A program made the translations under genes and the position numbers. Shown one piece after another: positions 35,387-42,278 of a DNA stretch of 64,000 nt (positions are counted from its first letter, which is position 1; each line of letters begins with the position of its first letter). This DNA comes from Novosphingobium sp. (GTDB lineage Bacteria > Pseudomonadota > Alphaproteobacteria > Sphingomonadales > Sphingomonadaceae): assembly GCF_039595395.1 (NCBI RefSeq), contig NZ_JBCNLP010000006.1, positions 1,617,001 to 1,681,000 of the forward strand. Direction: 5' to 3'. The notes below the pieces were generated by a model. That model searched no databases and was not told the DNA's origin. It saw only the letters and a program-made list of their open reading frames with translations.

Positions 35387-36025
35387 ATGAGCACGCTTAT
35401 CGAGAAACTGTCCTGGCGCTATGCGACCAAAAAATACGACCCTGCCAGGACTGTCTCGACCGAGAGCATCGAGCGGATCATTGAGGCCGTTCGGCTGACC
35501 GCCACGTCGAGCGGACTCCAGCCCTTCGAACTGCTGCTGGTGACCAATCCCGAGATCCGCGAAAAGATCCGCGCAGTGTCCTGGAATCAGGCGCAGGTCA
35601 CCGATTGTTCGCATCTGCTGGTTTTCGCGGCCTGGGACGACATCACCCCCGAGCGCGTCAACATGATGTTCGATCTGACCAATGAGGTGCGCGGCTTTAT
35701 CAACGAGGGCTGGGAAAACTACCGGCAGCAGTTGCTGAGTATCGTTGCCGGTCGCGGCACCGAGGCCAATTATCAGGCCGCAGCCCGCCAAGCCTATATC
35801 GGATTGGGATCAGCACTCGTGGCGGCAGCCTTCGAGGAGGTGGATGCCACGCCGATGGAAGGCTTCGATCCCGAGGCCGTTGACGAAATCCTTGATCTGA
35901 AGGCTCGCAATCTACGCAGCGTGATCCTGCTGCCGCTGGGCTATCGGCAGGAAGAAGGCGACTGGCTGGTCAACCTCAAGAAGGTTCGCCGTGACCGGGC
36001 CAGCTTCGTCACTGAGGTCCAATAA
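35387..36025 (+). CDS. Nitroreductase family oxidoreductase (NfsB-like)
   Basis: FMN-dependent NAD(P)H oxidoreductase of 212 aa. WRYATKKYDP near the N-terminus is the FMN phosphate-binding start of NfsB-type enzymes. EAVRLTATSSGLQPFELLLV, AARQAYIGLGSALVAAAFEEVDATPMEGFDPEAVDE and LLPLGYRQEEGDWLVNLKKVRR follow in family order. AAGGAAG lies about 6 bases before ATG 35387. The family reduces nitroaromatics and quinones. An old-yellow-enzyme gene with related chemistry lies 650 bases away on the other strand, so the two may belong to one electrophile-detoxification neighbourhood. Confidence 0.9.
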   Translation: MSTLIEKLSWRYATKKYDPARTVSTESIERIIEAVRLTATSSGLQPFELLLVTNPEIREKIRAVSWNQAQVTDCSHLLVFAAWDDITPERVNMMFDLTNEVRGFINEGWENYRQQLLSIVAGRGTEANYQAAARQAYIGLGSALVAAAFEEVDATPMEGFDPEAVDEILDLKARNLRSVILLPLGYRQEEGDWLVNLKKVRRDRASFVTEVQ

Positions 36026-36196
36026 TTATCGCACAGGATGGTGGCATCTTTCACGAGATTGTCACCATCCCGCCGCTCACGCTGAAATGCGGACATTCCA
36101 ACCTTCATACCCAGGTCTTCAATCCTGCCCTCCATTCATCACTCTCTTCCGAGATCTTTTGGGGTGGCCTGTCGATCCAGCCCCGCAGCTTCGCCC

Positions 36197-36664
36197 TTAC
36201 GCCGTATCCTCGGACGGGTCCGCAGAAGGCCAGATGACATCCAGCCTCGTCTCGCTGATCCGCCATGCGCCATCGATCCTGCGATAGCGATCATGGTATA
36301 GGCCCAGCAACAGCAGCGGGTTGGGATCGAGCTTGGATGCCGTTTCGAAATCCACCAGATAGCAGCTCCCCTCTGCCGTATCAGGCCCGGTCAGCGCCAC
36401 CTGATGGTTGGCGATGACATGCAGGAAGGGATAATGGTTGCGACCATCGCGGTCGAATTGGCGATAGGCCTCGGCCAGCCCGGCCTTGATCGTGTCGATC
36501 CCTTGCATCGCGCCGATGGTCACCTCCACCAGCGCATCCACGGCAAAGACTCGATCCAGCCCATCAATGTCGCCGCTGTCGAGCGACTGGGAGTATCGCA
36601 ACCGCAATTGCCGAATGTCCTCGATGTCCAGCAAGGCTGCGAGGCGCATCTCCATGGAGGTCAT
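36197..36664 (-). CDS. SnoaL/NTF2-like protein
   Basis: Small alpha+beta-barrel protein of 155 aa. ATG 36664 has GAGGGA 6 bases upstream; a GTG at 36679 is in frame but unnecessary. ALLDIEDIRQLRLRYSQSLDSGDIDGLDRVFA with its central acidic motif, HVIANHQVAL and LLLGLYHDRYRRIDGAWRISETRLDV are the usual blocks of SnoaL-like proteins. Members include polyketide cyclases, dehydratases and isomerases; nothing specifies this one. It starts 12 bases after the old-yellow-enzyme stop, so they are co-transcribed and may act on the same or successive intermediates. Confidence 0.8.
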   Translation of the reverse strand: MTSMEMRLAALLDIEDIRQLRLRYSQSLDSGDIDGLDRVFAVDALVEVTIGAMQGIDTIKAGLAEAYRQFDRDGRNHYPFLHVIANHQVALTGPDTAEGSCYLVDFETASKLDPNPLLLLGLYHDRYRRIDGAWRISETRLDVIWPSADPSEDTA

Positions 36665-36675
36665 TGTTCCCTCGC

Positions 36676-37797
36676 TCACGCTGCGCTTCCCGCTTCGGTG
36701 TGTTCAGCCCATGTCGGGTAATCGGTATAACCCTTTTCACCCGACGGGCCGTACCAGGTGGCACGTTCAGGCACCGCGAGGGGATGACCATGCTTCAGCC
36801 GGTCGACCAGATCGGGGTTGGCGATAAAGGGGCGACCAAAAGCGATAAGGTCAAGATCGCCCGACGCCAAAGCGCGCTCGGCACTGTCCCGGTCAAAACC
36901 GCCCGCCGCCATCAACGTACCGCGATAGGCCTGACGGAAGGCATGACCGAAACCCTCGGGCATCTTTTCGGCGCCAATCGTCAACTGGTCGCTCAGATGC
37001 ACATAGGCGAGCGGGCGCTCGTTGAAGGCCGCCGCCGCCGCAACCCAGGTCTCGGCCTCATCGGCATAGGGCTGCATGTCGAACAGGCGACCGAAGGGCG
37101 AGATGCGAACCCCGACGCGATGGCCGCCCACCTCAGCGATCAGCGCATCGAGCGTTTCCAGCATGAAACGCAGCCGGTTCTTGATCGAGCCACCATAGCA
37201 ATCCGCGCGCTGATTGAGCGCACCATTGACGAATTGTTCGAAGAGATAGCCATTGGCGCCATGCAGTTCGACGCCATCGAAGCCGGCATCCACCGCCATG
37301 CGCGCCGCGCGTACGAAATCCCGCGTGATCGCCGCGACCTCCCCGGTCTCGAGCGCGCGCGGCTCGCTCACCGGCACGAGGCCGGGCTGGCCATCCGCGT
37401 CATAGGAAAAGGCGCAGGACGCGGCCCCCCGCGTGGCGGCGGGGGAGACCGGCGCCTTGCCATCGGGCTGAAGCGAGCTGTGCGAGACGCGGCCGACATG
37501 CCAGAGCTGGGCGAAGATCCGGCCTCCCTCGTCGTGAACGGCATCGGTCACCCGCCGCCAGCCGGCGGCCTGCTCCGCTGTGTAAAGCGCGGGGTTGAAG
37601 AGATAGCCCCGCCCCTCCATCGAGACCGGGGCGCCCTCGCTGACGATCAGCCCGGCGCTCGCGCGCTGGCGGTAATAGAGCACGGTCAGCTCGTCCGGGA
37701 TCGTGTCGATGGCCCGGGCGCGCGTCATCGGGGCCATGACGATACGGTTCGGCAGCGGGAGACCGGCGAGGTCGAATGGCGAGAAGAGCTGGTTCAA
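36676..37797 (-). CDS. Old yellow enzyme family ene-reductase
   Basis: FMN-dependent ene-reductase of 373 aa, NemA-like. LFSPFDLAGLPLPNRIVMAPMTRARA is the canonical OYE start, and YYRQRASAGLIVSEGAPV follows. VELHGANGYLFEQFVNGALNQR contains the His/Asn pair that binds the carbonyl oxygen. DCYGGSIKNRLRFMLE follows, and DLIAFGRPFIANPDLVDRL is the FMN phosphate region. It reduces activated alkenes and possibly nitrate esters. The downstream SnoaL-like gene is in the same operon. A LysR regulator is divergent with a 107-base gap, the usual arrangement for a LysR-controlled target. Confidence 0.93.
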   Translation of the reverse strand: MNQLFSPFDLAGLPLPNRIVMAPMTRARAIDTIPDELTVLYYRQRASAGLIVSEGAPVSMEGRGYLFNPALYTAEQAAGWRRVTDAVHDEGGRIFAQLWHVGRVSHSSLQPDGKAPVSPAATRGAASCAFSYDADGQPGLVPVSEPRALETGEVAAITRDFVRAARMAVDAGFDGVELHGANGYLFEQFVNGALNQRADCYGGSIKNRLRFMLETLDALIAEVGGHRVGVRISPFGRLFDMQPYADEAETWVAAAAAFNERPLAYVHLSDQLTIGAEKMPEGFGHAFRQAYRGTLMAAGGFDRDSAERALASGDLDLIAFGRPFIANPDLVDRLKHGHPLAVPERATWYGPSGEKGYTDYPTWAEHTEAGSAA

Positions 37798-37904
37798 GGT
37801 GCATTCCTTGCAAAGCGATGGCAGCAGGTTCCCGATGATCTATCCTGCGATCTGTGCGAAATAATCCCCTTGCGAGGCACATCACTTCATCCCACAGTTC
37901 CGGA

Positions 37905-38825
37905 ATGATCCATCAGGACCGCTTCACAGGGCTCGCCGAATTCGTCACCACCGTGCAGACCGGCAGCTTTACCGCCGCAGCGTCTCATCTCGGCCTGACG
38001 AGTTCGGCCATCGGCAAGAGCGTTTCGCGCCTTGAGGCGAAACTCGGCATCAAGCTGCTGCACCGCACGACACGGCGGCTGACGCTGACCCCTGAGGGCC
38101 AGGACTATTTCACCGCCTGCCAGCGCATTCTCGAGGATCTGGACGGGGTCGAGACCGGCATCACCACCGGGCGCGACAATCCGGTCGGCACGATCCGCCT
38201 CAACCTGCCCGCCGCTTTCGGGCGCCGCCATGTGATGCCGGTGCTGATGGAGCTGACCGCCCGGCATCCGCGCCTCGATCTGTCGGTAATGTTCTCTGAA
38301 CGCACCAGCGACATCGTTGACGAAGGGATCGATCTGGCGGTGCGGATCGGAACTCTGGGCAATGATGCCGACCTGACTGCCAAACGGCTTGGCACCCAAC
38401 GGTTGCTGATCTGCGCCTCACCGGCCTACATTGTGGCACATGGCGCGCCAGCGACGCTGGACGCGTTGAAGCAGCGCGATTGCATCATTGGCTGGCGTCG
38501 GATTCCGCGGCCGACTTGGCTGCTGAAGAACGAGGTCGGGGATTGTGTCCCTCACGAAATCCATGTGCGGCACGAATTCAGCGACGGCGATGCCATGGTA
38601 CAGGCCGTGCTGGCTGGCGGTGGTTTATGTCAGCTGCCCACATGGCTGATTGCACAGGAATTGGCGGCGGGCCGTTTGGTTTCGGTCCTCGACCATTATG
38701 CCGGGGCCGAAATGCCGATCCACGCCGTCTGGCCGACCTCCCGCTATCTCCAGCCGAAAATGCGCACCGTCATCGACGCGCTGACCGAAGCAGCCCACAG
38801 GCCCGGATCGGGTTTTGAGGCCTAA
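37905..38825 (+). CDS. LysR-family transcriptional regulator
   Basis: Regulator of 306 aa. The N-terminal winged helix is FVTTVQTGSFTAAASHLGLTSSAIGKSVSRLEAKLGIKLLHRTTRRLTLTPEG split over residues about 10-62. The effector domain starts near 90 with GTIRLNLPAAFGRRHVMPVL, and DLAVRIGTL and GGGLCQLPTWLI follow. ATG 37905 is the start nearest the DNA-binding domain; the upstream GTG at 37854 adds a non-conserved tail. It is divergent from the OYE-SnoaL pair and probably activates it in response to an electrophile or the enzyme substrate. It belongs to the CrgA-like branch by look of the sequence. Confidence 0.92.
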   Translation: MIHQDRFTGLAEFVTTVQTGSFTAAASHLGLTSSAIGKSVSRLEAKLGIKLLHRTTRRLTLTPEGQDYFTACQRILEDLDGVETGITTGRDNPVGTIRLNLPAAFGRRHVMPVLMELTARHPRLDLSVMFSERTSDIVDEGIDLAVRIGTLGNDADLTAKRLGTQRLLICASPAYIVAHGAPATLDALKQRDCIIGWRRIPRPTWLLKNEVGDCVPHEIHVRHEFSDGDAMVQAVLAGGGLCQLPTWLIAQELAAGRLVSVLDHYAGAEMPIHAVWPTSRYLQPKMRTVIDALTEAAHRPGSGFEA

Positions 38826-39128
38826 AAGCCCTTAAACGCAGCCTCTTGCTGCTCGCACAGTCGGACAAAGGCGACGTTCGCTGACAAAGCCGCCATACAG
38901 GGCCTTAAACGCGATCGTCACAAGCGGGCCTTCATTCATCCAACACTCCAGAGCTGAACCCTCCGGCAAATCCGGAGCGGTTCACCCCCTCCAAGCCGCT
39001 CAATGCTGCAATCCTCGACTTCATTGACCGACCAGCGAACGTATCTCGTGTCATTGAGGCCAGAAGGCTTTCCCGCCTGCCTCACCCTATGCCCTACAGA
39101 TAAGTGTTTTTGAACGTTTCGCAGTTTA
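38826..39128. other. Intergenic region with repeat-like fragments
   Basis: These 303 bases contain ACAAAGGCGACGTTCGCTGACAAAGCCG split over 38867-38892. It resembles sequence at 14989-15005 and 51274-51286 (GCTGACAAAG core). No gene is convincing. A promoter for the downstream hydrolase is expected near the AT-rich end. Confidence 0.4.
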
Positions 39129-39923
39129 ATGAGAGGTATGCTTACCTTCCGCTCATGTTTACTCGCCATGCTATTGGGCAGTCTGTGCTGGTTCGAATTT
39201 GGGCAGGATTACTCCGCCACAGAGTTCGGACAGATTGCCCGGGATCAAACCGACCCTCGCCCGCCCCGCCGCATTCTCATCATCGGCAACAGCCGGACAT
39301 CGCACAATGACATGCCTGGCATGCTGCGCCACATTGCAGACTCTGCTGGCGCGTCGCAAAAATATGAAATCCTGCTGATCGCCCCCGATGGCTCAAGCTT
39401 TGAAAGCCTTTCTCAGGATTGGAGGGTACAACGCGAAGTCGTCCGTCCATGGGACGATGTCGTTTTTCAGGGAGAAAGCCGGGGGCAATCAAGCGAGAAC
39501 CAGGCTACGAACTTCATGAGCCACGGCCTTTCATTGCTGCAATCCGTGCATCCCCGCAGCGGGCAATCGGAACTGATCGTGAATTGGGCGTATGATCGCT
39601 CCCTCTATACCAACGACGAGAGCCGGGCGGATCATTACCAGAAAATCCAGAAGGATCATCTTGAGCTGGCTCGGCGAAGCAATGCCTTGCCTGTGAATGT
39701 CGGCAACCTTTGGGAATATCTGCGCCAGAGCCAACCCGAGATTGCGCTGACCGAGGACGGCAACCATCCTACTGTGGCAGCAAGCTACTTCGTTGCCCTA
39801 TGCCTCTATGAAGCACTTTCAGGGTCAGATGCGGCTAGGGTTTCATGGGCTCCGGAAAGATTATCCTCCATAACCGCAAGCAACATTCGCAACGTTGTGA
39901 GCCTGCATCGCAACGAAATCTGA
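39129..39923 (+). CDS. SGNH/GDSL-like hydrolase
   Basis: Secreted-looking protein of 264 aa with a signal or membrane segment at residues 8-22 (SCLLAMLLGSLCWFEFG). RILIIGNSRTSHNDMPGML resembles block I of SGNH hydrolases, with the Ser following GN. ESRGQSSE may be block III-like. LTEDGNHPTVAASYFVALCLYEAL gives a D-x-x-H-type catalytic end seen in SGNH esterases. The likely activity is deacetylation or deacylation of a sugar or lipid. It lies in the mosaic region between the LysR gene and the group II intron and has no operon partner. The assignment rests on two motifs only. Confidence 0.65.
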   Translation: MRGMLTFRSCLLAMLLGSLCWFEFGQDYSATEFGQIARDQTDPRPPRRILIIGNSRTSHNDMPGMLRHIADSAGASQKYEILLIAPDGSSFESLSQDWRVQREVVRPWDDVVFQGESRGQSSENQATNFMSHGLSLLQSVHPRSGQSELIVNWAYDRSLYTNDESRADHYQKIQKDHLELARRSNALPVNVGNLWEYLRQSQPEIALTEDGNHPTVAASYFVALCLYEALSGSDAARVSWAPERLSSITASNIRNVVSLHRNEI

Positions 39924-39995
39924 GACCGCTCAAATTTGGATCTTTGTTTTCCGGCTAAACCAAGCGGTTTTCTGACAAGTCCCAGGATTACCTAC

Positions 39996-40046
39996 GCTGA
40001 CATAGCTGCCGTTCCCGGGCCCGATTGACCTAGTCAAACGCTGCCG
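39996..40046. repeat. Intergenic repeat, copy B
   Basis: Partner of the copy at 34400-34450 (46/51 identical). Its continuation GCTGCCGGTGGCTCACCTCG also resembles 51319-51338. It lies just outside the 3' end of the group II intron. Confidence 0.8.
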
Positions 40047-40168
40047 GTGGCTCACCTCGTAGGCAGCGGTTCTGATAGGCCGCCCTTGGTAGAGTCGGGA
40101 GGTGACGCGGTGACGTGCGGCGCGCCTGTGGGGCTTGCCAGACGTTCCGTTTTCACCCCCCGCTCGGC

Positions 40169-40201
40169 GAACCGGGCGTGCAGATTTCCCGCACCCGGCT
40201 C
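40169..40201 (-). ncRNA. Group II intron domain V
   Basis: The minus strand reads GAGCCGGGTGCGGGAAATC then TGCACGCCCGGTTC. GAGCCGGG pairs with CCCGGTTC, and GTGC/GCAC continue the stem around the GGGAAATCT loop. This is the catalytic hairpin of group II introns, located 12 bases after the RT stop. Confidence 0.88.
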
Positions 40202-40213
40202 TCGGACAAGACA

Positions 40214-41545
40214 TCACGCCTTCGCCCACGACGAGCCACGTCCAAGCTTGGTCAGGCGTACGAGGCCGATGGTCTCGTAGAGGTACTCGTCTGGATAGGT
40301 CCGAGCCCTGCGTCGCTTGCCTCGATGTTTGATACGCAGCCACCGACGCACCCGCACCAACGTATAGCTGTCGACGGCCCGGTATGCCTTGCTCGTTGTG
40401 CCGACCGAGAAATAGTTGGCCCAACCGCGTAGCACCCGGTTGATCTTGGCTATCAGTACTGCGGAATCCTGCCACGTAGACGTCATCTCGGTCAGCGCGT
40501 GGATTTTCTCAACCGCGTGCTTGATGCTCTTCTTCGACGGTCGGTAGCCCATGCGGGCTCTTCCCGTCGTCGGAGAGTACATCCGACCGAATGTGTATCC
40601 CAGAAAGTCGAACGTCTCGTCCGGTACCTTGCAGATGCGTGTCTTTTCCTCGTTCACCGTCAACTTCAGTTTGCCCATCAACCTGCGCATATGGTCGAGC
40701 GCAGCTTCCGCGCTGCCCTTCTGGCACAGGATGACGAGGTCGTCGGCATAGGTGACGAGCCGAGCGCCAAGACGTTGCCCAAGACCGAGCTTCCGCCACC
40801 CCAACACGAACCGGCGCATGTACAGATTTGCCAGCAATGGTGAGATGGGTGACCCCTGCGGGATGCCGCGTCGCTGATCCTTGGCCACCGTCGTTCGTGT
40901 CTTCCTGCCTTTGTCGTCGGTTTCCTCGACAGCGCAGTCCAGCCACAGTCTGATCAGATGCAGCACGCGTGGATCGACGATCCGGCGGGCTAAGGACTTC
41001 ATCAGCTCGGGATGGGGAATGCTGCCGAAGTAGTCGGCAAGGTCGGCGTCCACGACATCGGGACGACCATGGAACAGCTGATCCTCCACCTCGATCACGG
41101 CCTGCTGAGCATTACGCCCAGCTCGGTAGGCATAGATCTCCGGCGGAAGGTCGGCCTCAAAGATCGGCTCCAACACCAGCATTGCTGCTGTCATGCAGAC
41201 CCGATCCCGCACGGTGGAAATGCCCAGCGGCCTGAGTTTGCCATTGGCTTTCGGTATATGGACCCGCCTGATCGGTTCCGGTCGATACGTCTCCTCTCTG
41301 ATGGCACGCGCCAGTTCCGCCAGCCACCGCTCGACGCCGTATGCCTCAATATCCGCGAAGTCCTGACCGTCTATCCCCGGTGCGCCCTTGTTGGAGCGGC
41401 ACTGGGCATAGGCATGCGCCAGAATGTCGTCGCGGCTGATCTTGTCGTACAGCGCGTAAAAGCGATAGTCGGCTTCCGCCTTCGCTTTCGCGTGCAACGC
41501 CGTCTGCAGTTTCTGGACGCTTTTCGGAGTTGATAGGTTTCCCAA
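40214..41545 (-). CDS. ltrA: Group II intron reverse transcriptase/maturase
   Basis: Multifunctional intron protein of 443 aa that aids splicing and copies the intron into DNA. RT blocks include RSNKGAPGIDG, IPKANGKLRPLGISTVRDRV, YAYRAGRNAQQA, RRGIPQGSPISPLLANLYM and the catalytic LVTYADDLVILC. The maturase (GIIM) domain follows: DFLGYTFGR, LRGWANYFSVG and WLRIKHRGKRRR. No HNH endonuclease domain is present after the maturase part, so mobility would rely on a nick at a replication fork or another DNA end. Start ATG 41545 gives the usual N-terminus. The gene lies inside domain IV of the intron described separately. Confidence 0.93.
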   Translation of the reverse strand: MGNLSTPKSVQKLQTALHAKAKAEADYRFYALYDKISRDDILAHAYAQCRSNKGAPGIDGQDFADIEAYGVERWLAELARAIREETYRPEPIRRVHIPKANGKLRPLGISTVRDRVCMTAAMLVLEPIFEADLPPEIYAYRAGRNAQQAVIEVEDQLFHGRPDVVDADLADYFGSIPHPELMKSLARRIVDPRVLHLIRLWLDCAVEETDDKGRKTRTTVAKDQRRGIPQGSPISPLLANLYMRRFVLGWRKLGLGQRLGARLVTYADDLVILCQKGSAEAALDHMRRLMGKLKLTVNEEKTRICKVPDETFDFLGYTFGRMYSPTTGRARMGYRPSKKSIKHAVEKIHALTEMTSTWQDSAVLIAKINRVLRGWANYFSVGTTSKAYRAVDSYTLVRVRRWLRIKHRGKRRRARTYPDEYLYETIGLVRLTKLGRGSSWAKA

Positions 41546-42278
41546 TCTCGCGGTCCCTCACTACTTGGTGCGTTCGCCTTGAACTGAGGCTCCTTCCCTC
41601 CACCGGCATTACCCGGCTTCCCCGGTACTACGGGCCTCTCCGCCACCCCACCCCGCCCGTCCCATCCCTCGCGGGCGTCCGGTTGCTCGTCCCCGAGCAC
41701 GTGATGGGGTTTCCCGTGTTGCGTGCGCTTTCCTTGTGTACATGCTGCCGCCACTACCCCGGTGTGGCGGATGGGTTCAGCGTCGCTCAAACTCCCCCAT
41801 CCATATCAGCCTTCCCCGGAAGTCCGGCCGGGTCGGCCCACACATCGACGTTTTCGAGGTTTGCTCAGCGTTCACTCACGTTGCGGCCTGCACACTCGCA
41901 CAGTCACCTATGTGACTGTCATCCAGGGGCTTCAGACATTTCGTCACCTCCATGCCTGCCCCGGTTGCTTCCGGCTGGAGCATAGCCGGGTGGGGCTTTC
42001 ACCCACTGGAAAACGCCGCCTTGGCACGGCGCACGGACAATCCCGTCATTCCGCCCTGGCTTTCCAAATGTCGGCTTCCGGCAGGAGCAGCCATTCAAGC
42101 TCGTACAGTGGAATGGCTTGAGTTAGGCCGAGACCTGCCGGTTCAAGCCCCGTCCCGCTCGCAGCAGGGCTCGCTGACCTAACGGTCATGCGCAACGATT
42201 ATAACGAGCACCGTTGAATGCCGGCGCGTTTCATGGGCTTGAAACAAAGCGGCCATAAGCGGCGACCGGCGTGTTGCT

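Larger units (their letters stand above)
40089..42034 (-). mobile_element. Group II intron with reverse transcriptase
   Basis: Self-splicing retroelement of about 1.95 kb read on the minus strand. The 5' end is placed at GTGCGCCGTGCC (42034 downward), matching the GUGYG rule. About 490 bases of domains I-III precede the RT gene in domain IV. Domain V is recognisable at 40201-40169. Domain VI follows, with CGGGGGGTGA pairing TCACCTCCCG, and the intron ends GACTCTAC at 40089 with an A seven bases from the end as candidate branch point. Flanking exon sequence is non-coding as far as I can read. All parts look intact, so the intron may still splice and move. The 3' boundary is inferred from structure. 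Confidence 0.8.

Noticed and set aside
41530..42121. Plus-strand frames upstream of the intron RT
   Set aside because: They lie within group II intron domains I-III, which are structural RNA on the opposite strand.
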